In this document: piece after piece, positions 18,551-31,143 of the stretch
How the letters are laid out: each line of letters opens with the position of its first letter
Numbering within the stretch: the first letter of the stretch is position 1
Assembly (NCBI RefSeq): GCF_029931775.1
Contig: NC_079321.1
Location: 78,379,524-78,443,523 of the forward strand
Direction of reading: 5' to 3'
Origin: Euleptes europaea
Lineage: Eukaryota; Chordata; Lepidosauria; Squamata; Sphaerodactylidae
DNA length: 64,000 nt
Notes under the pieces: model-generated
Databases searched by the model: none
Told to the model about the DNA's origin: nothing
The model's input: the letters and a program-made list of their open reading frames with translations, nothing else
Translations under genes and position numbers: made by a program

Positions 18551-20990
18551 TTTTTCTTGTGCCAAAGGAACCACCTCAATAGCACAGTCCATGGTGCGGT
18601 GGGGGGGCAGTACATCACACTCTTTGACATCGAAAACATCTGCAAAATCTTGATATTCAGGAGGCAATTGCGGCTCAGCATCCCCTGCCGTCAAGGCAGA
18701 GCCTAGGACGGCTACCTCTTTTTGGTGCTGTTCACATTGCGGGTGGACGAACTCAAGTGTTTGGGCTGCCCAGTCGATTATGGGGCTATGCCCCTGAAGC
18801 CAGTTTACTCCCTGGACTACTGGAAAGCAGATGCCGGGCACTATAGTGAAGCGGATCTGTTCCCAATGGTCCCCCACTCCCATGGCGACTATGCCCGTTC
18901 GCCTGTCAACTGGGCCTCCTTTGAAGTCACTCCCATCCATCTGGGCAAATCGGAGGGGCTGTGGTAAAACGCTTGCTTTTATGTTTAAGGTTTTAAAAGT
19001 GTCCTCACTGATTAGGGTACGAGCACATCCAGAATCTACTAGAGCCTTAACCGCTACATGGGGGGCCCCCTTATAATGTTGCAATATTACATCAAGAAAC
19101 ATAGTGTCTTCCACTTCTCTCACCATTAGCGGATCTGTGGGGGGTGCAGTCACTTTGGTCCGCAGTGGCGCTCCGTTCACTGCAGACCCTGCTCGTTTTT
19201 TGTCTGCTCCTGGACGGGAACGAGGATCAGGGCTGCTAAGGATCCCCAGGTCCCGTCTTCTTCTTCCTCCGATGTATCTGCGTCGGCAGGACTAGAGGTG
19301 ATTGTATTCTGTGGCCCAGATGGGCCTTCATTTGTAATCCGAGCCCCCGACGGGGTAGGAAGGAGTTCTGGCAACCCTTTACAAGCAACCTTGTTGTTCA
19401 TGTGGAGAGCGACGGGTGGTTTGCGCCCACTTCGCGTAGTGCTTTTGCGACGGTTCTCCCCACCGCTCCGGGGAGGTCCTTCCGCTTGCGGGTCCAGGTT
19501 GGGACGAGCAGAACGTGCAGGGCAAGTGGCAGCAAAATGGCCCACCTTACCGCAAATGAGACATGCTCCCTTTTGGAAGCATTTGACCCGATCCGAAACA
19601 GGAGCGGTTGGTCTTCGTGGAGGTGGGGCAGCACGGTCTTGCCGTGGACCTGTTTCCCTCGCTCTGCATCTGGAGAGAGCGGGGGATTGCTGTCGGCTTT
19701 CCACCTCCTCCCCAAGCAGGACCCATTCCTCAAGGTTAGGCGGATCTCGTTGCATGTAAGCCCAGTATAGAACTTCAGGGTGCAATCCTTCACGAAAGTA
19801 TTGCACTCGAATAGCTTCACTCCAGTCCGTAATTCTGCTGGCCAGAATTCCCCGGCATATTCTCGGACAGACTTGGTGCCTTGGTGCAATTGAAGGATGG
19901 CTGCCTTAGCCTTGTCACTTCGGAAGGGATCCTCAAAACACCTTCTCAGGGCCCACATAAAGACATTCAGGGTTCATATGGATCTGGCCCGTGAATCAAA
20001 CTGTTGGATCATCCAATCCACTGCCTCTCCCTGTAATAAGGACACGTTTCGCACCTGGCTGTCCTCAGTGGGAAAACACTGTCTTTGCTGTCTCATGAAG
20101 CTGTCTACCTGATGCAAAAAATAGGGTAGGGCTTCCGCAGAGCCGTTAAAAGTCACTCGTAAGTCTTTTAAGGATGCATGCGGACAGGGCGGTGGCGGGT
20201 ACTGACAATGCGGGGGGAATCCCCCCGGCCACCCCAGCGGGACTTGCGGAGGCGCTTGCGGCGGTGCTTGTGGGGGCGCTTGCGGGGGCACCTGCAGTGG
20301 TGCTTGGGCAGCGCTTGCGGCGGCGCTTGCGGCGGCGCTTGCATATGTGCTTGCGGTGGGACTTGAGGACCGCCGGGCAGCGGCGGCAATCTCACTGGGG
20401 ATTGTTGCCTCCGTCTCGATTCGCGGCATAGAGCATCCATTTGCTCTTGCATTTGGGCCATCTGTTGCTGTAATTCTCGGATCTGGAAGTGCAAACGAGA
20501 AACTTCATCTGCCGGTCCGCCTCCGCGCCGGCTCTGGGAAACGCCGAACTGGGCATTCCAATCTTCGGCCGCTTCCCCACCGTACCCCCCCTGAGAGACA
20601 TCGAAAGGAGCATTCCAGTCTTCAGCATCCTCTCTGTCCGAATCCTCCTCTCCCGGGTATTCACAGATATCCTGGGTCAGGGCATAGTGTACGGTAGCTC
20701 GTTGACGACGAGCTAGGTGTCTTTGGAGAGCCATAAAAGACCAATAGGAAGAGAGCGAAAGCAAGAAGTCCTGCTCTCCCGAACCTGGTCCCGATCCCAG
20801 GTGCCCAGTATCCTTAGATCGTGCTCCGAGGGCTGTGGTGGTAGCAGTTTCGGATGCCCAGGCCGCGACCAAATCCGCCGTACAGGTCTCGGCTTTGTCC
20901 CGCTGGCATCGAGAGGAGATTGCATTGCTGCAAGCATTCTCTTTGGCAATAGGCTTGGACCTCCATTACCTATAACCATCTTATGAACTG
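18550..20990 (-). mobile_element. Fossil Ty3/gypsy fragment (gag and protease part)
   Basis: The minus strand holds gag (about 20900-19200) with a proline/glutamine-rich stretch, a retrotransposon gag domain and a CCHC zinc knuckle (CLICGKVGHFAATC), then an aspartic-protease domain (about 19130-18600, DSGCARTLI). Most similar in the window to the copy at 47807-56091. It is partial, with several breaks; no LTR is seen at either end. Where polymerase should begin, DIRS-type sequence follows instead. Confidence 0.85.
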
Positions 20991-21589
20991 TTTTAATGAA
21001 GAAAAACCTCACCCTCCAAAATCTAAGTGAGTAACAATAATTCTTTTGATCTTACCGGGAATAGAAGGTTGAACTGATTGGCAGAATTAGCTGGGAACTC
21101 CACACTCTTCCCCCCCCCCATCGTATAAAAACTTCTCTGCTAAGATAAGATATCAGATAAAGCGGCAAGGACTCTATCAAGTTAATCTGGGGGTAGGCTA
21201 AACAAGTGAACTCTTTGACAGACGTGGCAAGTACCAATCAGATCCTGTGATGTTTAAGGGGAAGGGAGAAATAAAACCCTCCCTCCCCTTGGTCACACTA
21301 CCTTTTCTGGGCCGGGAAGGTCCTCCAGCCACGTTCTTAAGATCCATTTTGAAGTACCAGAAGACCTCTAGGAAACAATACTATCGCATTGAAGGATGCC
21401 TGCCGACAACAGGGAGAAGGGAAGTACAGAAGCACGCAGGACCGGAAGTGAATTCCCTTGGTGTACCAACTAAAAGTTTTGCTATCTGAAACTACAAAAA
21501 GGGGACGACGGAAGTTCCGCAACTACACAGTTTCTGGCCGACTTCCTACTTCCTGCATCTTGTCAACCTAGAGCGTCCAAAACAACTCG
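20991..21589. other. Unassigned sequence between gypsy and L1 fragments
   Basis: Contains no recognisable LTR or gene. The GA-rich part at 21400-21580 could be an L1 5' leader, but that is a guess. Confidence 0.3.
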
Positions 21590-22625
21590 ATGGTACTTCA
21601 AATTTTAAAAACAGAATTCGAACAGATAATATCTAAGAATGATTCTCATTTATTAGGAAAAATCTACAAACTCCTTTTGAAATATGATACAGAAGAACAA
21701 GTCAAAATTAACATGATGCAAAACTTTGGTGAAATGATTAATATGGAATCCTGGGAAAAACTATGTACCTCTGAACTTAAATATACTGTGTCTCAAGAAG
21801 TAAAAGAAAATTGGTATAAAACATTTTATAGATGGTACTTGACTCCAAACATGATTTCTCAGATGTCCTCCACCGGGAAAAAAGGTGTCTGCTGGAAATG
21901 TCAAGATACAGATGGTTCTTATTTTCATGTCTGGTGGACTTGCCCCAAACTGCAGACGTATTGGAAAAAGATCCACCGGGAACTTCAGACGATAATGAAA
22001 ACGAAGATAACATTTGACCCTAAATACTATCTTCTTAGTATGGTACCACAAAACATCCCTTTGAAATTTCACGATGTTTTCAAGTACGCTACAACGGCTG
22101 CCAGAACGGTTCTAGCAAGAACTTGGAAACAAATGCACACACCAGAAATAGAGGAATGGAAAGAAAAAATGTTGGACTACGCTACCATGGCCAAATTGAC
22201 TTTTGTTTTAAACCCAAAGTCTAACGAATCTATAGAACAATTTGATGAAAAATGGGAGTCATTTTACATTTATATGAATTCCAGTTACATAAACTAAGAA
22301 GATCAGCATGACCGTTTAAAAAAAAAACAAACTACAAAGGTTTTACTATGTTATATTATATTACATACTATGTTATCTTTTTAAAGGGAAATTGAATGTC
22401 AAGTAAACGATCTTAACATTGCAAAATGTATATTTTTGTTTTGACATAGTGCTTTACAAATGATTAATAATCTGAACACGATGAGTTAATTTGTAATGGA
22501 AATTGTTATATTATATTGTTGTTTTCCTTTCTTTTTTAATCTAATGTCTTACCCTTTCCCTATTTTTTCCTTCTGTATCCCCCAATTATATAAATAAATA
22601 AATAAATTTTAAAAAAAATTTAAAA
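21590..22625 (+). mobile_element. L1 LINE, C-terminal part of ORF2 and 3' tail
   Basis: A 235-residue open frame (21590-22297) contains WYLTPNMISQM, the L1 cysteine-rich box CWKCQDTDGSYFHVWWTC and a typical L1 C-terminus. An AT-rich 3' untranslated region follows, ending in aaataaataaataaatttt at about 22620. 5'-truncated. The open frame suggests a fairly recent insertion. Confidence 0.85.
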
Positions 22626-22629
22626 ACTT

Positions 22630-24060
22630 ATTTTCTAGCTGTTTTTTGAGGATTTCTAGGGGAACATCTTAGCGATTAGGTTCAGCATGAACCACTAATC
22701 TACCCATACTCTGGAAAAACACTTTTTAAGACTTGCCAAAATCACTGAAATAAAACATCAAAACAAACCCTCGCAAGTAAATATGGAAAAAATATTCAAG
22801 ACATGTTTGCTCAGCAAAATGAGACAGCTGCAAGACAGCACAAACAGCTGTCAAAACAACAGAAGCAGATGTCAAAACAGATGGAACAGTTGATTATTAT
22901 GATGAATGCTTTTACCTAGTCAATTACTCAAAAAATGAACGAGGAAGACTTTAAAGACCTTAAAGAAGTGCCTCTAGATGACAAGATAGACGACGAACAG
23001 AAGAATTCTGTAGAGGAAATGGGAAACTTCAATAAGCAAAGTGTAACAATCCAGCTGTCAACAAGAGATTTGAATGTGGGTGACTTTGATCTCTGTTTCT
23101 TTAACCTGCTTGATGAACTTTTCAGTATCTGCTTGGAGGACTTGATGAGTAGGAAAACGAGCTGACAGGATTTTCTTTTTTGAATTTGAGATGGAACAGA
23201 CTACAACATGGATTTACTATGAAGACCGTCTATCCGCAGAAGGGGCTTTACTAACAACCTCCAAGGATGATCTCCGATGCTTACTGTTAATGGGGAAAAG
23301 AAGGAAATGCTGGAAATTCCGGGCAAAGGAACTAATTTAAAAGAGTTTGGTCTTTCTTGGCGATATGATTAAAAGGAACTGGTTAAAAGGACTGGCTTAA
23401 ATGGAAACACAATAATATTTAATATTGATTTACCAGAACTACAAGATGTTTGAATTTAGAAGAGTTTGGTTCCTCTTGTGGATATGATTAAAAGGAACTG
23501 GTTAAAAGGACTGGCCTTATGGCACCATATATGATTATGATTTACTAGAACTAATATGTTTGAAATGAGTGCTAGGGTGAAATGGAAAATTAACAAAGCA
23601 ACTAATTTTTAATGGAAAAGGAGGGAGGTGTAGGGGAAGTTAATACTCTTTTTATTTTTTTGACTATATACAAACACTTTTTAATGGTTCCTATTTGTTT
23701 TTATCTTTTATTGAGTACCTTAACTGTTAAACTGTGCGTTTACTTTTGGAAAAAATTAATTTTCAATGGGACCATTTTAAGAATAATTTTTGATTTAATC
23801 CCTTATTTACACCTTTTATTAATTTTATATTAAGCATTGATTTAATGATGTTAGGTAGGATAAGAGTATGTTAATTAAAATAGTAAAGGGATTAGTTCCG
23901 TTAGCAAAGGTTTATACAATTTATTTTTAGATGGAAGAGGGAGAGGGGGAAGTCAATTTATTGTTAATTTAATAACCTTAATTGTGTTTTTTTAGTATTA
24001 TTATTATTTTAAATATTGGATATTGTTTTATATGTTAATATGTCAAATTAAAAAAATTTC
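22630..24060 (+). mobile_element. Probable L1-derived AT-rich fragment
   Basis: Translation near 22800-23160 is coiled-coil-like (QLSKQQKQMSKQMEQL) and suggests an L1 ORF1 N-terminal part. Two diverged direct repeats of about 75 bp (aaaaggaactggttaaaagg, near 23368 and 23488) follow, then a long AT-rich stretch ending in an A-rich run near 24055. No intact frame. Confidence 0.4.
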
Positions 24061-24820
24061 TACATAAACTCATGGAACCTGAGATTTTTCTAACCTTTGC
24101 AAAGACACAGCAAAGACATTCATTGCAAAGACATTGCAATACTAAAATAACATATAAAAGACCAAAAAGGTTAACATATCCTGAACATGGATCAGGAACT
24201 TTTCAGATCTCTCTAAAGCCTGATATATAGGTTGAGAAGGTTTGCATGACGGGGTATAGTATGTCTTCTGTATTAAGACATTACTATGATGTTCTATGTG
24301 ATTTGAGTTAAGATGCTCTTAACTTTATCAAATCTTTCTCCATTACATTAACCATATTTTACATGATTTCTGTAACTGATTTATGTTCTAAATGAAATAT
24401 TATTACTATATTAAGATACTCTTTTATAGAGGCATAGAGATTATTAAAGATTGCTTGCAACGTTCACCTGTTTAAGACTGATGATATCTAAACTTATATA
24501 CTATTTTAAGACTTTGTAACCATGATAAAAGCATATATTATGTGGTGTAAAATATATGCGTTTTAATTATACATACAATCATGTCCCTTTTCATAAATTT
24601 ATTGGCGCATCTCAATAAAAAGCTTACTTTCTGTAAGAAATGTTTATTCCTGCTCTGTAGGTGTCTATCTGAATAAGATAACATATCCCTTCTCAGGAAG
24701 AAGTCCATTCTAAGAGCTTAGGCACTGAAAGGCATGAACTGTGACAGTATATTACAAATTAAGAGTTTCAAATTGAGCAGTTACAATTGCTATGCCGATT
24801 CACAGGCCATTCTTGAGCTT
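24061..24820. other. AT-rich non-coding sequence
   Basis: Nothing identifiable. No consistent exon or repeat border. Confidence 0.4.
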
Positions 24821-24825
24821 CAAGG

Positions 24826-25140
24826 ACAAAAGCCCTTTGGCGACCAGGAAAGGGATGCCCCGGCATTGGGGGCCCCTGCCCCAGTGCCCATGCCACTTAT
24901 GCCATGCAGAGTGGCCCCAATGCTGGCAGGGAGTCCCGGATGCCGGTCTCCCAGTGCTTCTGTGGCAGTACCGCCCAGGGACACCAGCTGGGCCTTCTGC
25001 CGGTGTCCCACCAGTGCAAAGCCCACCAGCGTGCCGGGGGGGGGGGTTCGGAGTTGCCAGTAGGCAGCTTCCTATCCCCTTTCGGCCCTGCACACTTTTT
25101 TGCAGGCACAGCCTCGCTGTTCTCAATGGAGCTAAACACC
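24826..25140. repeat. GC-rich interspersed repeat, copy 1
   Basis: Starts near aaagccctttggcgacca and contains ggcagcttcctatccccttt. It resembles the segment at 25577-25990 over its whole length, and more distantly 63360-63780. An LTR inserted at its right side (25141-25481). Confidence 0.6.
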
Positions 25141-25481
25141 TGTCAGGCATGGCCTGAGAAAAGGATGTTGTGGTTTCTCCAGGTGCTGGCCAAGGCCAGC
25201 TCTAGCCCTGCAAACAACGTGTTTTGATTGGACTCTGTGGGAATGCCGGTAGAATCCTACCTCCCTGACAGCTCCTGGGAGGGGGGTTGCCATGGCATCC
25301 ACATCTACCCCAAGTTGCCCTATGCTCTTCCATATATGCCCTGTACTGTGCTTATAGTTTTCATTAGTGTCCATTTGATTCTTAGCTTCTGTTAACCTGC
25401 GGATTTTCCAATAAATCAACTCTCTTTTGGACTAGTCTACGGATGTCTGTTTGTGGGATTATCATGGGACTAGAGCTGACA
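25141..25481 (+). mobile_element. Solo Ty3/gypsy LTR (fossil)
   Basis: Begins tgtcaggcatggcctgag and ends gagctgaca, as does the right LTR of the gypsy copy at 47807-56091. It contains an aataaa signal near 25412. A 5-bp target duplication, acacc, flanks it at 25136-25140 and 25482-25486. The internal part has been lost, as expected from LTR-LTR recombination. Confidence 0.88.
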
Positions 25482-25576
25482 ACACCCCATTTAAAAATTA
25501 AAAAGCCACCCGAAAGGTCAGGAATGGGCAGCCCAGACTGTTAAGAATAATATAAGTTAGCAAATATGTAACAACG

Positions 25577-25990
25577 AAAGCCCTTAGGAGGCCAGGAAGG
25601 CGCTGCGCCGGCATTCGGGCCTCCCGTGTCGGCGTCTGGGCAACCTACGCTGGGGTTAGTGGCCCCAACACCAGCGGGAAGGCCTGGACGCTGGGCACCG
25701 GGTGCTGCCATGGCAACGCCGCCCCGGGACGCTGACAGGATCTTCCGTCGGCATCCCACTGGTGTAAAGGCCTGCGCCGGCATCCCAGGAGGTGTCCCGG
25801 CATCCCACAAGGCGTTCCCGGGGTGGGGTAGGGGGAGGAGCTGCCGTTAGGCAGCTTCCTGTCCCCTTTCGCCCTGTGAATGCGGGCGTAGAGAAGAGCA
25901 AGATTGAGCCTGCTTTTTAGCAAGCGCAGCCTCACTTTTCTGTATGGAGCGAAAAGGCCCTGTTTCACCAAAAAAAAAAAGCCTCTAAAA
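25577..25990. repeat. GC-rich interspersed repeat, copy 2
   Basis: Parallels 24826-25140 (aaagcccttaggaggcca, ggcagcttcctgtccccttt, tatggagcgaaaag). The open frames over it on both strands are a base-composition effect. Confidence 0.6.
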
Positions 25991-25999
25991 GGCTTTTTT

Positions 26000-28680
26000 G
26001 TTTTGTTTTTTGTCATGCAGAGAACGGCTTTAGAAGGCGGCACGGCAGCGCCTCCTCCCCACTGTCCATGCACGCTGAATCTCAGGAATGCTCTGTAAGA
26101 GTCTTTTTCTCCCTTGTTCTATTTGAGTAAACTAGACAACACACAAAAAGCCCCTTTTAAAGGAGCTTTTCATTACCATAATTTGCAATTTAGAGTAAGA
26201 TGGAAGGTACAAAATGATATAGATTCACCCAGAGAAATTTATGTTGAATAGCAAATTAGGAATTTATTTTTTAATTTAGTCAATGTACAGTTGTGTGTAG
26301 TGTATACTGATTGTTGTCTGATGGTTTTTGTATTCTTTTGAAAATAAAGATTTAATTTTTTAAAAGTAACATCTACAGATGGTTGTTCCAGGAATATACA
26401 AAGCCAAAAGATGTATCTGATTCATTCCTATTTATAATTACCCATGAACATAAAATGTTACATGGTGCCATTTTGACCTTTAAAAACTTGGCTTGAACCT
26501 CTGTATTGTTCTTGCTGCCTAAACAAAATAGATTTATCTTTTACTTGAAGGGCAGAAGTGATTACTCAGCTGGCTTTTCCAATTCATTATTAATCCTTTG
26601 CTTCACCATTAAAAAAACATTTTCAACTTTGCCCTTGACAAGGAAATGTATGTATAAATCAACCATGTCAGAACACTGCATGAAAGCTGTTTGTGTGAAT
26701 TCATCTGGATTGGTATATTATTAGGTAATAATATAGCCTGAATAAATATGGAGATAAGTTAATACAACGTAGGGGAAGACCGATTAACTTCTACCTTTAA
26801 AAAAAAATCAACTTTATAGCCCGCCCTCATTCCCAGCCTCATTCTGTGGCTGCATGGAAATTTAAGAATATTGTCTCCAGCTTCGGTTCTGTGAATTGGA
26901 ATTACATATTTGTATTATTTTAAACATCTCCACTGTATGTTATTACCTGTACAGAAGCAAACAAATATATTGATTGAGTTTGGTTTGTGGATAAAGTTCA
27001 GCTTGGTGGGAACAGCGTAGTCTGGACAAAACGTTTTTTGAAAATTGGTACCAAACCATTAAAGGAAAGTTCATTTGCAAGTTTTATTTGGGCGTGCAAC
27101 TCTGCTGACAGAAGAGGGAGCTTTGGCTCTTGAAAGCTTAAAGCTCCAAAATCTTGTAGGTCTGTAAGGTGCTACAGCTCTTCTAAGGAAACAATCATTT
27201 TCCTATAGAAAAAGCTCTCATGTGCGCCAATGAAGGCTTGTTCTCTGACTCTCAGGGACCCCCCCCAAAAAAAAAAACCCAGAGAAACAATGGCTGTTAA
27301 CACATGGTCGTTTTGTCTTGCGATTCTCCCTCTCATGTCTCATGCTTTTCAGTCCCGCAATCCAAAAACTAAACTCATGGTGAACTCCGTCCTGCATCAA
27401 TCCCGCAAAAGATCAGGGAGGCGGGATAGCAGGGGAGTACTCATCCTTCTCGTCAGTGCTTTGTGTGAGGTGGGGGTGTGTGCTTCTTGTTCCCCCTTTT
27501 TAATGCTCTCACAAATTTTCCTGTTACCAGTCATAGCTGAGAGAGGTTTGAATTATTCTTTAAACCCCACAGTCTGTCACCCTTGATTGTGTGAGGAGAA
27601 AGTTTCCCTTTCCTCCCCCCCAGGTGAAATTGAGAGGCTCAGAGGCTGAAGCTGATTGTAAAAGCATGAATATAAAATGAAGTTTACTATTTACAGAAAG
27701 GTTGCTAGGTTGATAGCTTTTCTTCAAGAGAGGCACAAAGCTTAGATGGTTGCAAACAGTTCAAAATCTTAGATGGTTACAGGCAGTCCAGTTTCTTCAG
27801 GTGTGTTGGGAATTAGTGTATGAGTTTTGTTGCTGCCAGGATTACAAAAAGAGTTAAGTGTTTGTGTTTTGTTTGCATTGACTCAGGGTGGTGGTGGTGC
27901 TAAGCCACTTGGCAAGTGTTGATGGGTCAGATCAAGAGCTATTGGTCATGCTATTGCCAGCTATTGGCTGGCAAGAGCTTATGAAACAAATTGTAGATAT
28001 GAGTTATTAATTTATATTCCAAGTTTATCCTCTTTTTGATATAGTAAGTCTCCATACTTACTGAAAGAAAGCAATGTGTCTTGAACTTTGTGTGTGTGTC
28101 TAATTTATGATCCACAAGATCACAATGTATCGCAATCTATCTCAACAAGGTGACTAATAAACTCAGATGTTGTTCAGTACATTCATGTACTCAATATACA
28201 CAGTGTGGACTCACGACTACACTTGCACACAGAATACCAGAGAGTGGAGGTTCATCCACAACCTTTCCCACTGTTTTAGATTTGCCCACCTCCTGAGGAA
28301 TCAAATCTTTCTCCCCCCAAAAAACTCTGAGTCAGGAGTCTCCCTGTTTCAGGAGCCGCCCCCCCCCCCCCATCCTAGTGACTGAAGAAAGGGTTATCTC
28401 TCTCTACCAAAATCTTCCCCTTGTCACCACTCGGGTTTAGTTTATACATGCTAGGTAGTTTATGAACGTACAAGTTCTCCGAGTCTCTCCACACAACTGC
28501 ACAGTTCAGGAGCTCAGAGCTAAAAGCTCGAGAATCCTTCTCTCCCTCCAAGAAGACTCCTGTCAGCTCTCCAGACTCTGCCCGCTGACTGCTGGCATCG
28601 GCTGACTGTTCCTAAGTCTTTTCTTTAAAGCAAGCAGGGTTTTAGACTTTCCCCCCTCCTTTGCAAAATAAAAATAGCCT
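26000..28680. other. Intergenic sequence with weak LTR-like stretches
   Basis: No gene recognised. A short repeat of the 'gtaggtctgtaaggtgct' type lies at 27100-27180. The stretch 27800-28200 has the feel of an old LTR (tgttgggaattagtg; aataaa near 28157), but no paired end or duplication was found. Confidence 0.35.
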
Positions 28681-28682
28681 GG

Positions 28683-29035
28683 GGTCAGGAGCAGGCCATG
28701 AAGACAGTTCATGGTTGTGCTCCCAGTTGTTGTTTTGCAGTTCTCTCCAAGGCCAGTCTGTGCCCCGTGTTTAGACTTCATAGAGTCTTTCATAGATTCC
28801 TTTAGTGTGGGAATTGCCAAGTACTCCTTCCTGCCTCTGGGAGGGGGGTTGCCCGGGTTACTGGTTATCTCCTTTTGCTATTCCATATATGCCATGTGCC
28901 TTGCCTTTGCCCCTTACTAGTGTCATTCTGAATATTGCTTCTGAAACCTGTTGATTCTAACCAATAAAACTGCTATTGTGGACCTACCATCTGCTGGAGT
29001 CTGTTTATAGGTTTGCCGCAGGGCTAGAGCTCACA
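28683..29035 (+). mobile_element. Solo Ty3/gypsy-type LTR (fossil)
   Basis: Starts ggtcaggagcaggcc (an altered tgtcagg...) and ends gggctagagctcaca. The body parallels the LTR at 25141-25481 (ttccatatatgcc; an aataaa signal near 28963). The 5-bp direct repeat cctgg lies at 28678-28682 and 29036-29040. More diverged than the other solo copy, so probably older. Confidence 0.65.
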
Positions 29036-29040
29036 CCTGG

Positions 29041-30060
29041 CCCTATGACTTTCAGGGTGGACCGAGGTGAACGAGCGGGTGGGCGTGGGGGGTGACCCTG
29101 GCCGGTGAATGAGCTCCAGTGATGGGGAGGAGGCTTGGAGGATGGCCGCCTCTTCGTTCTCGGTGGAGACGGGGGACGGGGGGAGGCCTTCTCTCGCTCC
29201 TGCATCGTGTGCCCCTTCTCTGCACCCCAGCCTCTGCTGCAGCAGAGGGTTATGTTTGTGTGAGTGTATAGGGGAGCAATGGCAGAGCTCCCAGCCACAA
29301 TGCTTTTCTTCCGTGTTTCTTGTTGCTGCTGTGTCTTATCAAAAACTGAAGCATCACCCACCCGCCATTCCTGACATACTAGCCAAATAAATCATTTTTT
29401 TTTAAAATGGAATGAAGGAGCACTCCGGACATTTTTCAGAGTTCCCCCAAGAGGTAAGTGGGAGAGGGAAAGTGGATTGGGGGAGTGTTGGAAGGAAGGG
29501 GAGTCGACCCGAGTGCTGCGAAACTCATAAGCAAGCACTCGCAATTGCTTGGGATAGGAAAACCAGGGGAAGTCTTGCAACGGAAGTGGGTTGGTCCCAC
29601 AGGCAGGAGACAACCATGCGTTTAGACAACGGAGATTCGCCACTTACACGGGAGAATCGCAAGACAAAACAGCCGTGCGTTAACGTTTGCAGGATTACAT
29701 TCCACTCCACAGCCTTACATTCCACTCCACTGAAGAGAGTTCTTGACAATGCAGACTTCTCCTGTAATCTAATCAGGCCGTTCTTCAGGCAGGTAAACAC
29801 ACAACCTGCCCCTTTAGCATTCCCCATTTCGACCCTCAATTTCAGCTTTCCACAGCTGTCAAGAAATGGTGCAAAATTTTACTATTTAAATGGGTGGTCC
29901 AAGCTGGCATTTTAGGTCTGTCTCTCTACCACTCTGACAGAAGAAGGCTTTATTCTGCCAGGATTGTTCCATTGTCTTGCAGGAACTCTGATACCATGTT
30001 CAAACTATAAGATCAGGCAAGTATAAACCTTTTCTCCATCCCTTTCTAACTTATCCTGGC
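29041..30060. other. Intergenic sequence, no gene recognised
   Basis: Contains a short tandem pair of tacattccactccac near 29695-29730 and a GC-rich stretch at 29040-29240. No splice-consistent exon was seen. Confidence 0.4.
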
Positions 30061-30244
30061 TATGGTTGCCAACCTCCAGGTGGTGGCTGGAGATCTCCCG
30101 GCAACAGACATCAGCTCACCTGGAAAAAATGGCTTCTTTAGAAGGTATGGCATTATATCCCTCTAAAGTCCCTCCCCTCCTGCCCTCTTCAGGCTCCACC
30201 CCCAAAATCTCCTGGTGTTTCCCAACCTACAGCTGGCAACCCTG
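30061..30244. mobile_element. Inverted-repeat miniature element (GGTTGCCAACC type)
   Basis: Starts tatggttgccaacctccagg and ends agctggcaaccctg, inverse ends of the same family as 238-286 and 2041-2265. The interior includes aaaatggcttctttagaagg. Non-coding and non-autonomous; the transposase source is unknown. Confidence 0.7.
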
Positions 30245-30384
30245 CTCCTGGCCCAGCCATGCTACCTTCTCCCTCCTTCCTCCATGAACATGGCTTTCTT
30301 CACCCTCTGTCCCAGTTGCTTCCCTCCTTCCAAACCCTGCTGGGAAGAACCTCAGTGCCTGTACCTTGCTCTATGCCTTCTAGC

Positions 30385-30606
30385 CTGCAATATGCTTGCT
30401 TATTTATTTACATTCCACTTTTCTCCCGGATTGTTTCTTCCCCTCCTTTACTTAATTCTCACAGCAACAACCTTGTGAGGGTAGGTTAGGCTGAGAGATT
30501 GTGATGGGACCAAGGTCACCTGGCAGGCTTCCCTGGTTGAGCAAGGGATTCAAACCTCATTGTCCCAGTTCAGAGTCCTACACTCTAGCAACTATGCCAG
30601 ACTAGC
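30385..30606 (-). mobile_element. MIR-like SINE
   Basis: The plus strand reads ctcacagcaacaaccttgtg, aggtaggttaggctga and ccaaggtcacctggcag, then a tRNA-like end with gggattcaaacctca. This is the MIR/CORE-SINE layout. Old and diverged. Confidence 0.65.
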
Positions 30607-30859
30607 CCTCATCTCCTCCCTATTTTTTCTGCCTTTTCTCTCCTCCCTCTCTTCTTTTCCTTTTCTCTCCCTTTCTGCTAGCTGCTAAGTGGAGTGGGGG
30701 AGGAAGAGAAAGAGAGAGCGGGGAAATCTCTGCCAAAGCATGCTTTGTTAGGAGGATGCTCCAATTACTGCTAAGAGTGACCAAGTGGAACTGGGAATTT
30801 TTTGAACCTCCCAGGATGACTCACTCCTTTTGGACTGCTTTCCTCATTGGGCGAGAAAT

Positions 30860-31143
30860 TAGGGTTGCCAACAGCCTGGAGAAGTTAAGTCCGCGTGGGG
30901 AGGGGGGGATTGGGGGGGAACAGTTCCCTAAGCAGCCAATGGCATGTGCAGGTTTTAGGAGCCTTCGTTGGGACTTAAGCTCCCCAGGTTTCCCCTGCTT
31001 ACTGGCGCTAACTATTTACAGACCCAACACCTTTGTTATTGGTTGTCATTTACCAGGTGATGTCCGTGCTATGAAAAGCTTCAACTTGCCATTTCTATTA
31101 AAGGGGCATGGCATTCCTTTTCCCCAGGCTGTTGGCAACCCTA
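30860..31143. mobile_element. Miniature transposon with perfect 19-bp inverted ends
   Basis: The left end agggttgccaacagcctgg (30861-30879) and right end ccaggctgttggcaaccct (31124-31142) are exact inverse complements, flanked by TA on both sides. About 282 bp, no coding frame. A TA target points to a Tc1/mariner-like mobiliser (inference). Confidence 0.8.

Noticed and set aside
24734-25227. Open frames on both strands in GC-rich sequence
   Set aside because: They coincide with an interspersed repeat and the start of a solo LTR; the frames are explained by base composition.
27800-28200. Possible additional solo LTR
   Set aside because: Only an LTR-like start and an aataaa signal; no end motif, paired copy or target duplication.
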